This document shows positions 1-7,455 of a stretch of 64,000 bases of DNA, in pieces. The notes under the pieces are model-generated. The model searched no databases. It saw only the letters and a program-made list of their open reading frames with translations, and was not told where the DNA came from. The translations under genes were made by a program, and so were the position numbers. The DNA is from Mesorhizobium prunaredense (GTDB taxonomy: Bacteria; Pseudomonadota; Alphaproteobacteria; Rhizobiales; Rhizobiaceae). Position 1 is the stretch's first letter. Every line of letters starts with the position of its first letter. The stretch is from contig NZ_FTPD01000026.1 in NCBI RefSeq assembly GCF_900156895.1, positions 1 to 64,000 of the forward strand. Direction: 5' to 3'.

Positions 1-82
1 CGATTACCACGGCCCTTGTCGCCGTCGCCATCGCCGTCACCGCCATCGTTCAAGGCGGCGGCGACAAGGGCCGTGGTAATCG
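1..82. repeat. Perfect 24-bp inverted repeat with 34-bp loop
   Basis: Bases 1-24 are exactly the reverse complement of bases 59-82. The arms flank a GC-rich, GNCG-periodic loop. The repeat lies inside the coding frame of the partial minus-strand gene, in its Gly-Asp-rich end. It could be a genuine hairpin in a repeat-coding region, or a fold-back artefact if position 1 is a contig end. Confidence 0.8.
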
Positions 83-308
83 GCGGGCACATGTCGATCT
101 GTTCGGCGGAAAGAATGCTGGTGCGGTTGGATGCAATACAGCAAAGCGCGAAATTGGCTTCAGTAAGAGGTTGGCACTGTGCGGCCGCAAGCCGCGGACG
201 TGGACTCTGCTGCGCGGTTGCCGGTGCGATCATTGCCACCGTGAAGGCGGCGGATGAAAGGAGCAGTATTCTTAGAATCGTGCTTGAGACGCCTGGGTAC
301 AGGTGCAT
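1..308 (-). CDS. Exported protein of unknown function (partial, 3' end outside window)
   Basis: Read on the minus strand from an ATG at 308-306, this frame stays open to the window edge (102 codons). A strong ribosome binding site (AAAGGAGGAAG) lies just upstream of the ATG. The first 35 or so residues form a signal peptide: a hydrophobic stretch with Leu/Ala/Val and a likely cleavage site after ATA before QQ. The mature part contains paired cysteines (ALCCIAS, DMCPP) and ends, at the window edge, in a Gly-Asp repeat (GDGDGDGDKG). I do not recognise the family. It lies divergently from the LapG-like lipoprotein gene, so it may belong to the same envelope locus. The Gly-Asp tail is encoded by DNA that forms a perfect inverted repeat (1-24 with 59-82). 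Confidence 0.6.
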   Translation of the reverse strand, partial: MHLYPGVSSTILRILLLSSAAFTVAMIAPATAQQSPRPRLAAAQCQPLTEANFALCCIASNRTSILSAEQIDMCPPITTALVAAALNDGGDGDGDGDKGRGN

Positions 309-497
309 TTTCTTCCTCCTTTTGAGGGAAAAAAGGCGCTCCCGTCCCCTTTGGTTGCGCGAAAGGGTCAATGTTACCGACCATCGGTAACACTTTATTA
401 AGTATGCCAAACAATTTGTTCCTGCGCAATTGCGATTCTCAGGGTTGATTTACCAGACCCCTTCAAGATTATGGCGACCCACCAAAGGGGACACTAA

Positions 498-1058
498 GTG
501 ATTCGTTCAGCGACGCTTCTCGCGGCGGCCATTTTGCTGGCCGGCTGCAACAATCAAACCACCGGAACAGCAACGAAGATGCCCACGCAAGGCTACGCCT
601 TTGCACCGGCCGCCTTCTACAAATTCTGCGCCAGCGATCCGGCGCTCTGCAGCACCCGCGGCAAGGTCAAAGCGGTCGAACTCACGCCGAGGCTGGAAGC
701 GGAACTTGCGAGCGTGAACAGCTCGGTCAATCGCCGCATCAGTGAGAGAGGCGACAGAGACTCCGCAGGCCAAGCCGACGTCTGGGGCTTGCCGACCGGC
801 GAAGGCGACTGCGAGGATTTCGCCATCCTCAAGAAAGCCGAGTTGTTGAAACGCGGGTGGCCCGCATCCACCCTGTTGCTGACCGTTGCGACGCTCGGCG
901 GCGCAGGTCATACGGTCCTGACGGTGCGGACGAACCAGGGCGATCTGGTGCTGGATAACAGGACGGGCGCGATCAGGAATTGGTCACGGACGTCGTACCG
1001 TTACTTTGCTCGGCAGTCCCAGTCCGAGAACGGCAAGTGGACGCGGATAAAAACCTGA
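498..1058 (+). CDS. LapG-like transglutaminase-fold cysteine protease (BTLCP), predicted lipoprotein
   Basis: This 186-aa protein begins with a GTG preceded by AAGGGG. It has a lipoprotein signal with lipobox LLAGC (Cys17), so it is probably tethered in the periplasm. The catalytic triad of the bacterial transglutaminase-like cysteine peptidases (DUF920, PF06035) is visible: Cys105 in GDCEDFA, His138 in GAGHTV and Asp153 in VLDNRTG. The best studied member, LapG, cuts type I-secreted adhesins near their N-terminus to release them from the cell when c-di-GMP is low. The neighbouring type I secretion operon starting at 3184 makes a similar role attractive here. No LapD-like receptor is visible in the window. 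Family assignment is firm; the substrate is inference. Confidence 0.88.
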   Translation: MIRSATLLAAAILLAGCNNQTTGTATKMPTQGYAFAPAAFYKFCASDPALCSTRGKVKAVELTPRLEAELASVNSSVNRRISERGDRDSAGQADVWGLPTGEGDCEDFAILKKAELLKRGWPASTLLLTVATLGGAGHTVLTVRTNQGDLVLDNRTGAIRNWSRTSYRYFARQSQSENGKWTRIKT

Positions 1059-1255
1059 CACCCGTGCCTTGATCGCCCCGCGCCGATTTCGCCGCAGTGC
1101 AACCAGATCTATCTTCCATCTGGCGTCCTCAGCCCGACGGTTGGCCGCGACCGTCACCGGCTCTGTGCGATAATGCGTCCAGGCAGACGTCACGGCGGCC
1201 CGGCCCCGATCGCGGTCTACGTCAACCTCGATGCGCGGCGTCACAGGACAAGCGT
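1059..1255. other. Intergenic stretch between convergent genes
   Basis: About 200 bases between the end of the LapG-like gene and the end of the minus-strand small gene. I see no convincing gene, hairpin with T-run, or repeat here. Confidence 0.4.
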
Positions 1256-1750
1256 TCAATGCGGAAAGGAATTGCTTTCGACGACCCGCCAAATATCCTT
1301 GTTGATTGCGCTGATCGCCTGGATGGAGGCGCTGATCCGCTTCATCTCGGAATCGTCGAGTTCTTCGATCTTTCCATATTTGATGGCATCCTTGCTGTCG
1401 AAGATGCGCATTAGTTGCGTGCTCGCGTGCGTTCCCGTTTCGTCGAACGAATAGATGCAGTGGCTGTATTTGTTGCGCAGCTTTCCCTGGCGGGTAAGCT
1501 GACTGGCGATCTCCAGAACCTGGCGTCGGCATTCAACCGGTGTTCCCGCCATCTTCGCCAACCGCTCGACCAACTCGATCCGTGCACGCGTGGTGTTCAG
1601 CGTCAGGAAAATGACGATCGCAGTCTCCTTGTCTACTTTCGCCAGACCGGCAATCAGGTAAATCAGCAAGCTTTCCGTGTTGGTCCATGTGTAGTTCAAT
1701 TGACCAACAAGCAGTAAAATCTCCTGGAAGCGCGGCATCGACCTGCTCAC
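1256..1750 (-). CDS. Conserved hypothetical helical protein coupled to the LuxR gene
   Basis: The 164-aa product starts at a GTG whose bases overlap the TGA of the upstream LuxR gene (GTGA overlap), a typical sign of translational coupling. The sequence looks like a soluble alpha-helical protein, with a start region LLLVGQLNYTWTNTESLLIYL and no signal peptide, cysteine cluster or recognisable catalytic motif. A related layout (short helical protein after a LuxR regulator) suggests a partner or modulator of the regulator, but this is inference. I do not recognise the family. Confidence 0.7.
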   Translation of the reverse strand: MSRSMPRFQEILLLVGQLNYTWTNTESLLIYLIAGLAKVDKETAIVIFLTLNTTRARIELVERLAKMAGTPVECRRQVLEIASQLTRQGKLRNKYSHCIYSFDETGTHASTQLMRIFDSKDAIKYGKIEELDDSEMKRISASIQAISAINKDIWRVVESNSFPH

Positions 1751-2538
1751 GTGAGAGTTGAGATCACCGGGCGATCCGCACTGGGAACCATTCCAGCGGC
1801 CGCAACCCGTCGGGCATGAAAAAGGGCTGCGGCTTCAGTCCTGTTGTGGGCGCCCAGCTTGTTGATGATGTTGTGCATATGAATTTTGACGGTGTGTTCG
1901 GAAAGGCGAAGCGCGGCGGCAATGGTTTTGTTCTGCAGTCCCTGCGACGCCATCTCCAGGATCTGACTCTCCCGACATGTCAGTTGGCCAGACTCCTCGA
2001 ATGCGGCTTGCCGTTTGATGGCGGGCTTCGACTCCTTCGCCTCGCTATGGGGCATGCCGTTGTTCAGGTACGGCTGAAACATGGCCAAGGGGAAATATTC
2101 GCCTCCGCGCAGCATGAGCCTGATCACGGAAAGCCACACATCCAGCTTCAGGTTCATGGGAAGCACGCCGCGCACCACTCGCGACGCAAAGACCTCATCG
2201 GGGATAAGCGGCCTCCTGCCGTCGTCCTGCATCACAGCGGTCATGGCTGCCGGGTGGAAGCGGGCCAGCTGGGCGGAACAGGAATCGATCTCGCTCAGAA
2301 ACACCGCATCGATCAGAATAAGGGAAACCGAAGGTTCGAACGCCGTCCAGGTGGCGGACAGGTCGCGAACGCGCTCAACCCCGATCCACGGGAATTCTCT
2401 TTCGACGGCATGCACCAGGCTCTCGGAGATCGTGTCGTCAGGGGCGATGAACAGCAAGGTTCGTCGGGCCCAGGATTCTCTATCGGCGGAATCAGCTCGA
2501 CCTCGTCCGCTCGCCTCCACCCCGTCCACCCCATTCAT
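1747..2538 (-). CDS. LuxR/NarL-type transcriptional regulator with atypical receiver region
   Basis: A 263-aa regulator. The C-terminal third is a clear LuxR helix-turn-helix: LTCRESQILEMASQGLQNK followed by TIAAALRLSEHTVKIHMHN and a conserved KLGAHNRTEAA end. The N-terminal 150 residues resemble a response-regulator receiver in length and in the LILIDAVFL strand, but the usual phosphorylation and acidic-pocket pattern is not evident, as in CsgD/VpsT-type biofilm regulators. I chose the ATG at 2538 because AGGTGG lies just upstream; a TTG at 2559 is an alternative. It is transcribed divergently from the fibre/secretion operon at 3184 across a long regulatory region, so it is a good candidate regulator of that operon. 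Confidence 0.85.
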   Translation of the reverse strand: MNGVDGVEASGRGRADSADRESWARRTLLFIAPDDTISESLVHAVEREFPWIGVERVRDLSATWTAFEPSVSLILIDAVFLSEIDSCSAQLARFHPAAMTAVMQDDGRRPLIPDEVFASRVVRGVLPMNLKLDVWLSVIRLMLRGGEYFPLAMFQPYLNNGMPHSEAKESKPAIKRQAAFEESGQLTCRESQILEMASQGLQNKTIAAALRLSEHTVKIHMHNIINKLGAHNRTEAAALFHARRVAAAGMVPSADRPVISTLT

Positions 2539-2616
2539 GGCCCACCTGTCTACTAACAAGCACTAAAGGCCGGGAACCCCTAACCCGGACGACACACGTT
2601 AACGACTTCCTAACTC

Positions 2617-2720
2617 AAAACTAGGCGAAAAAATATAGTCCTGACGAGCTAGGCAATTGCTGGGAGACCGCGGCGCGGCGCGCAATGTCCGCCATTCACG
2701 ATTGCTACCGACCTAGTTTT
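2617..2720. repeat. Inverted repeat AAAACTAGG ... CCTAGTTTT (possible operator pair)
   Basis: Nine bases at 2617-2625 are the exact reverse complement of 2712-2720. The 86-base spacing is too long for a simple hairpin terminator but fits two half-operators for a dimeric regulator. The divergent LuxR-type gene is the obvious candidate. No binding data; this is pattern recognition only. Confidence 0.4.
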
Positions 2721-2809
2721 CCCTCCAGGATTTAAGCCTTCATGGCGAGCAGATCGTCCCGAACGGGCTAGCTCCAACTATCAGCTTACAATTTACGGCT
2801 GACGGTCAC

Positions 2810-2838
2810 AAACTTCCAATGTTCCGTATTGGGAGTTT
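2810..2838. repeat. 11-bp imperfect inverted repeat with 7-bp spacer
   Basis: AAACTTCCAAT at 2810-2820 and ATTGGGAGTTT at 2828-2838 pair at ten of eleven positions. No T-run follows, so it reads more like an operator or small RNA hairpin than a terminator. It lies in the middle of the long regulatory region of the fibre operon. Confidence 0.4.
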
Positions 2839-3023
2839 TGGGGAACATCCAGAGATTCACGAGAGCAGCGAGCGACCGCACCGTTGGGCGGCGCAGGTGG
2901 AAACTCGTGCGCAATCTGGCTGCCTCGCTCCCCCGTCAAAGGGAGGTGACGCCATAAAAACAGACGATGACCGGATCTCCGGCCTTAGTCCCCTAGGCGC
3001 AGGCGATCCAAAACCAACCACAT

Positions 3024-3173
3024 GAAAACTTAATGGCCGCGAGCAGCCCAAGACCACGTCAGATTGAATGTGGTTCGGTTGTCGCGGCCTCTTACCGAGA
3101 AAACTTAACGGCCGCGAGCAGCCCAAGACCACGTCAGATTGAATGTGGTTCGGTTGTCGTGGCCTCTAACCGA
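3024..3173 (+). repeat. Two tandem copies of a 75-bp foldable leader element
   Basis: Bases 3024-3098 and 3099-3173 are near-identical (differences at 3034/3109, 3085/3160 and 3093/3168). Each copy can form an outer stem GGCCGCGA/TCGCGGCC (3035-3042 with 3082-3089; second copy 3110-3117 with 3157-3164) and an inner ACCAC/GTGGT stem. In copy two the outer stem carries a C-to-T change that turns a G-C pair into G-U, so pairing survives in RNA. The second copy ends ten bases before the start codon at 3184, so the element sits in the 5' untranslated region. Confidence 0.75.
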
Positions 3174-3183
3174 GGGAACGACA

Positions 3184-5283
3184 ATGACTACTCGCAACAG
3201 CAATAACTCCAACACCGGTTGGCAGTTCATCGGCGATGTCTCCGATGACGACACCACAATCGATATCGGAGATGGCGATGCCAAGAGCGACGCCAGCGCC
3301 GACGCCAAGAGCGACGCCAGCGCCGACGCCAAATCCGATGCCGATGCAAAATCCGCCGCTGACTCCAAGAGCGACGCCGACGCCACCGGTGTAGGCGTCG
3401 GCGTAGGTGTGGGTGTCGGAGCTGGTATCGGCATTGGCGACGCTACGGCCAATTCGACCAGCAACAACACCAACAATAACGGCAATAACAACAGCAATTC
3501 GAGCAGCAACAGCAACAGCAACAGCAGCAACAACAGCAACACCAATACCAACACCAACAACGTAAACACCAATGTTAACGCCAATGTTAGCGCCACCGCG
3601 TCGTCCGACGGAAAGCAGGACGACGATTTCATTGACCTCGACGACGTGAATGTCGGCCTCGGCGGCGTCATGATGTTCAGCCGCGACGGCGACATCAGCT
3701 TCGATCCGGGCGATGACGTCAGCTTCTCGGACGTGCTGAACGGCGCGTTTGCCGGGGCTGGCAATGGCCACAGCGCCACCATCATCAACCAGACCGGTGA
3801 CATGAAGGACAACGACTATCTCGGCAGCGCGACGGTCCAGAATAACGGCTACTTCGGCAACAAGGGCGACGCCAAGGGTGGTTACGCCAAGTCCGACGAA
3901 GGCATTGATGCCGGCGGCGACGGCGGCCATGCTGGCGATTCGGTCGCTTTGGGTGGCTTCGGCGCCAAGGGCGGCGATGCCGATACCGGCAACGCCAAGG
4001 CTGGCGACGCCAAGGGCGGCGGTGTGGCCGTGAGCGTGCCGATTGTCGTCGGCTCCGCTGACGCCAAGTCCGACGGCGGCAACGCTTATGGCGGCGACGC
4101 CGTGCCGATCGCGGTTAGCGGCGACGCCAAGGGCGGCGACGCGTCCGGCGTGGCTGTCGGCGCAGGCCTCGGCGGTGACGGCAAGGGCGGCTACGGCGAC
4201 AGCGACGCCAAGGGCGGCGACAGCGGCGACGCCAAGGGCGGCGAAGGCGGCGACGGCGTCGGGCTCGGCCTGGGCTTCGGCCTGGGTGTCGGCGTCGGCG
4301 GCGACTCCAAGGCCGACGGCGGCGATGCCGACGCCAAGGGCGGCGATGCTGGCGCGCTTGGCTTTGCCGACGCCAAGGGCGGCGACGGCGGCAACGGCGG
4401 CAACGGCGGCAACGGCGGCAACTCGACCGCGGTACCTATCGCCCTGGCGCTGATGGACGATGCCGAGGCTGGCAGCGACAACGATCCCTCTTGGGGTGGG
4501 AACAAAAGCAGTGACAACGTCGCCGTGGCTATCCCGATCGCCGCGAATGGCGACACCGATGCCGGTAACACCGGTGGCGGCGGCGGCGGTGGCGGCGGTG
4601 GCGGTGGCGGCGGCGCGATTGCCGGCAACTTCGCCGATGTCGAAGGCGGCGCTGCAAGCTCGACTGGCGGCGGCGCAGGTTCGACCGGCGGCGCTGGCTC
4701 CGGCTCCGGCTCCGGCGCTGGCACTGGCTCTGGCGTCGGCGGCGCCGGCGGCGGTGCGACCAGCGGCGCGGGTGGGGCTGGCACGAGCGGCGACGCAACC
4801 GGCGGTGCCGGCAGCGGCGGAGCCGGCAGCGGCTTTGCGAGCAACGTCGACACCGGTGGCGCAGCCACCAGCGGTGCGGCCACGGCCGGCGCCGCGACTG
4901 GCGGCGATGCGACGGGCGGCGCTTCGACGGCGACCGGTGGAACGGGCGCGGTTGCTCTCAGCGGCGCTTGGGCTGACGGAGCGGACGGTGGCTATGCCTG
5001 GAGCGGCGACGCCACGGGCGGCGCTGGCGGCAACGGCGGCGCAGCGACTGCGACCGGCGGCGCGGCTGGCGATGGCGGCGGCGGCGGCAGCTGGGGGTCG
5101 AATATCGGCCACGACCAGCACATTGAAGCCATAAGCCAGGCCAACGCCAATGGCACCATCGACATGAACGGCTTCAACCAGCAGATCGTGATGGGCGCCA
5201 ACCTGCAAGGCCACTCGGTCGACATGACTGTAGTGGGCGGCAACCTCACCAGCTCGCTGGTTGGCGAAGACGACGCGACATAA
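3184..5283 (+). CDS. Low-complexity Asn/Gly/Ala/Asp-rich putative surface fibre protein, likely type I secreted
   Basis: The product is 699 aa. I chose ATG 3184 because GAGGGA lies just upstream; an in-frame TTG at 3139 falls inside the leader repeat. Residues 25-70 carry DAKSDASA-type repeats, then a Val/Gly tract, then about 50 residues almost entirely Asn/Ser/Thr. A short ordered segment (about 140-235) contains an INQ...DNDYLG module that recurs in the next gene. Residues 235-650 are Gly-rich with about seven DAKGG units and long Gly runs. The C-terminal 50 residues end in VDMTVVGGNLTSSLVGEDD. There is no Sec signal peptide, no cysteine, and no GGxGxD RTX nonapeptide. The gene heads an operon with a type I exporter, so secretion by that exporter is inferred. 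Low complexity and Gly/Asn content suggest an extended, matrix-forming protein. Confidence 0.8.
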   Translation: MTTRNSNNSNTGWQFIGDVSDDDTTIDIGDGDAKSDASADAKSDASADAKSDADAKSAADSKSDADATGVGVGVGVGVGAGIGIGDATANSTSNNTNNNGNNNSNSSSNSNSNSSNNSNTNTNTNNVNTNVNANVSATASSDGKQDDDFIDLDDVNVGLGGVMMFSRDGDISFDPGDDVSFSDVLNGAFAGAGNGHSATIINQTGDMKDNDYLGSATVQNNGYFGNKGDAKGGYAKSDEGIDAGGDGGHAGDSVALGGFGAKGGDADTGNAKAGDAKGGGVAVSVPIVVGSADAKSDGGNAYGGDAVPIAVSGDAKGGDASGVAVGAGLGGDGKGGYGDSDAKGGDSGDAKGGEGGDGVGLGLGFGLGVGVGGDSKADGGDADAKGGDAGALGFADAKGGDGGNGGNGGNGGNSTAVPIALALMDDAEAGSDNDPSWGGNKSSDNVAVAIPIAANGDTDAGNTGGGGGGGGGGGGGGAIAGNFADVEGGAASSTGGGAGSTGGAGSGSGSGAGTGSGVGGAGGGATSGAGGAGTSGDATGGAGSGGAGSGFASNVDTGGAATSGAATAGAATGGDATGGASTATGGTGAVALSGAWADGADGGYAWSGDATGGAGGNGGAATATGGAAGDGGGGGSWGSNIGHDQHIEAISQANANGTIDMNGFNQQIVMGANLQGHSVDMTVVGGNLTSSLVGEDDAT

Positions 5284-5324
5284 CTGGCATGCCGGTTTCG
5301 CCGCGGCGAGACCTGCAAAAAAGG

Positions 5325-5356
5325 GACTGCGCGGGGGAAAACCCCGCGCAGTCTTT
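5325..5356 (+). terminator. Strong intercistronic hairpin between the two substrate genes
   Basis: GACTGCGCGGGG (5325-5336) pairs perfectly with CCCCGCGCAGTC (5342-5353) around a GAAAA loop, with an A-run before and TTT after it. The 12-bp GC-rich stem and short T-run suggest a partial terminator. It could give higher expression of the first fibre gene than of the downstream secretion genes, or stabilise the upstream mRNA end. Confidence 0.75.
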
Positions 5357-5423
5357 CGAACCAGAGAAGAGAAGCGCGACCCGGCGAGGGCGCGGATGAT
5401 CTCGAAAACCGGAGGAAACTTCC

Positions 5424-7433
5424 GTGTATATGGACAAGATCACCGAGGCGATCAGCCACTTTGTGGGACTCTTTGAAATCACGCTGGAGCAAGCCCGTCT
5501 CAGGAAGGCCTATGACGAATTCAAGGCGGCCCAGGCGGTCGAGGAAGAAACGCCCGAGCTTGCCAATCAGACAGTCAACGTCGACGCAGGATACGATCTG
5601 GAGGATTTTGTTCCCTCCATCGAGTATTCGCCGGTTGCACCCAAACTTGTCCTGACGACACCCTGGTCGGATTTCCAGTTCGTCCCTCCAGACATCCCTG
5701 CGATCCCGCAGCCGGACGTCGCCTATCCAGGTTTTCTGTTCCACTCGGACGCGCCGCCGATGGGGAGTGCGCCTTCACGCCTGATCCTGCCCCATATCGA
5801 GCCCCCTGGCTCGGTGGCGGTCCTTATCAATCAGGAGCTTCGGCTCTCCGATAACGACTATGTCGGCGCTGGCGGACATGGCCTGAAATTCTCTCCCGCA
5901 GCCGCCGACCATGCTGCCGAAATGACGGCCTTGCTGGGCGCGGCGGCGGATCTTTCGCCGATCGACGATCTGGAAATGCCGGGTTCGTCCGAGGAGATAG
6001 TGGCTGTCATCAAGACAGCCGGCGAACGGCTCAACGGCTATCCGGAGGAAACGGATGGCGAAGCCGATGTTTTCGTCGTCAAGGCTGACGTCATCGAAGG
6101 CACTTACGTCAATGGGCAGTCCGTGGACGAAGCGCCCAAGCTCGACGATCACCTCCCGGAGAAGCACCGTCGAGCCGATGAGGAAGAGGACGAGGAAGAA
6201 GAGCCCGAGCAACCCTCCTACACGCCTGGGTCCGGAAGCATCGACATCGATGTTTCAGTCGAGCTGGAAGCCGGCGGCAATCTCCTCGTCAACAGCGTTG
6301 CGATGGCCAACAATTGGCTGCAGTCGCCGGTTTGCGCGGTGATGGGCGACCATGTCGAGCTCAACGCGATCATTCAGATCAATGTCTCGTGCGACAGCGA
6401 CCTCGTCAGTGCCTCCATCAACGGTTGGGGCCTGAACGCCACCGATCCGACCCAAGGCTTCAATATCGCGATGTTCAAGCGCATCGATCCGTCGGCGGAA
6501 GCTGCGGCGTCGCAGGCCAAGCAGGGTGACTTTCCCAAGCACTGGGTTGTCACCGAGGTCGAAGGCGACCTGCTCATCATGAACTGGATCCAGCAATACA
6601 CCTTCATGACCGACAATGACGTTTCCGTCCTGTCGTCATCGGGAGTCAAGACGCTGGTGACAGCCGGCGCCAACACGGCGGCTAACGACATTTCGCTGGA
6701 CGAACTGGGCTTCAATTACGACCTGATCGTCGTCGGCGGAAACATTTATGACGCCAACATCATCCATCAGTTGAACGTGCTCCTGGACAACGACCTGATC
6801 GGCGCGGTCGATGGTTTCCAGACAACCGGCGAAGGCGCGGCCTCCACCAGCGACAATCTGCTTTGGAACCAGGCCAACATCGTCAATTACGGCGCCGGCG
6901 ATCGCTTCGAGGCGATGTCCGAAGCTTATCGCAAGGCGTGTGAAAGCCTGCAGAACGGCAAGGGTGACCTTTCCGACATACTGAACGATGGCGCATTCGC
7001 GGGCATCGGGGCGATTCGGGTGCTCTACATCTCCGGCGACATCCTCAATCTGCAATACATCAAACAGACCACCATTCTTGGTGACAGCGATCAGGTGGCC
7101 CTGGCCATGAATGCGCTGGCGCATCCGGAGGCGGACTGGACAATTTCGACGGGAACCAACTCGCTGGTCAATTATGCCTACATTGCCGACGTGGATTCCA
7201 CCGGCAAGACCTATGTAGGCGGCGGCATCTATTCGGACGAGATCCTCATCCAGGCGGAGCTGATTTCCACCGGCCCCGATCTTGGCGGCCAGAATCCCGA
7301 CGTGCTGGTTAATGAAGCGGTCGCTTTCCTCGATGACGATATGCTGGCGCCGGAAGCCTCTCAAAACGTGGCGTATCCCTCGCTCGTGCCTGAGCAGACC
7401 TATTCCGATCCGATGCAAAGCGTTCTCGCGTGA
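5424..7433 (+). CDS. Second putative type I secreted protein with repeated GG(N/D)...I.Q...D(N/S)D modules
   Basis: The 669-aa product starts at GTG 5424, eight bases after GGAGG; an ATG six bases later is too far from that site. Residues 1-280 are acidic, with a DEEEDEEEEPE stretch near 255 and one LINQ...DNDYVG motif near 140. From residue 280 to 620 a module of about 26 residues recurs five times: near 282 (GGNLL), 378 (EGDLL...NWIQQ...DND), 436 (GGNIY...NIIHQ...DND), 535 (SGDIL...YIKQ...DSD) and 596 (GGGIY...ILIQ). The same VVGGN and INQ...DNDY elements occur in the upstream fibre protein. Asn-Gln ladder spacing suggests a beta-rich stacked fold, which is inference. It has no Sec signal and lies 22 bases before the ABC exporter gene. 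I do not recognise a named family. Confidence 0.78.
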   Translation: MYMDKITEAISHFVGLFEITLEQARLRKAYDEFKAAQAVEEETPELANQTVNVDAGYDLEDFVPSIEYSPVAPKLVLTTPWSDFQFVPPDIPAIPQPDVAYPGFLFHSDAPPMGSAPSRLILPHIEPPGSVAVLINQELRLSDNDYVGAGGHGLKFSPAAADHAAEMTALLGAAADLSPIDDLEMPGSSEEIVAVIKTAGERLNGYPEETDGEADVFVVKADVIEGTYVNGQSVDEAPKLDDHLPEKHRRADEEEDEEEEPEQPSYTPGSGSIDIDVSVELEAGGNLLVNSVAMANNWLQSPVCAVMGDHVELNAIIQINVSCDSDLVSASINGWGLNATDPTQGFNIAMFKRIDPSAEAAASQAKQGDFPKHWVVTEVEGDLLIMNWIQQYTFMTDNDVSVLSSSGVKTLVTAGANTAANDISLDELGFNYDLIVVGGNIYDANIIHQLNVLLDNDLIGAVDGFQTTGEGAASTSDNLLWNQANIVNYGAGDRFEAMSEAYRKACESLQNGKGDLSDILNDGAFAGIGAIRVLYISGDILNLQYIKQTTILGDSDQVALAMNALAHPEADWTISTGTNSLVNYAYIADVDSTGKTYVGGGIYSDEILIQAELISTGPDLGGQNPDVLVNEAVAFLDDDMLAPEASQNVAYPSLVPEQTYSDPMQSVLA

Positions 7434-7455
7434 TTTTCGAACCGGGGTGGCAGCA

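Larger units (their letters stand above)
2539..3183. promoter_or_regulatory. Long divergent regulatory region upstream of the fibre operon
   Basis: About 645 bases separate the LuxR start from the fibre-protein start. It holds two inverted repeats (2617-2720 and 2810-2838) and a 75-bp tandem repeat (3024-3173) that ends ten bases before the start codon. A sequence with CCGGA-TCT-CCGG symmetry lies near 2972. No convincing protein-coding gene is present. Such length is unusual for a bacterial promoter region and suggests multi-input control or a long 5' leader. Confidence 0.55.

Noticed and set aside
3166..5214. 682-aa minus-strand open frame opposite the fibre gene
   Set aside because: Shadow of the biased codon use of the Gly/Ala-rich gene; no binding site and no family features.
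3184..5283. RTX calcium-binding repeats
   Set aside because: The protein is Gly-rich but I find no GGxGxDxUx nonapeptide pattern.
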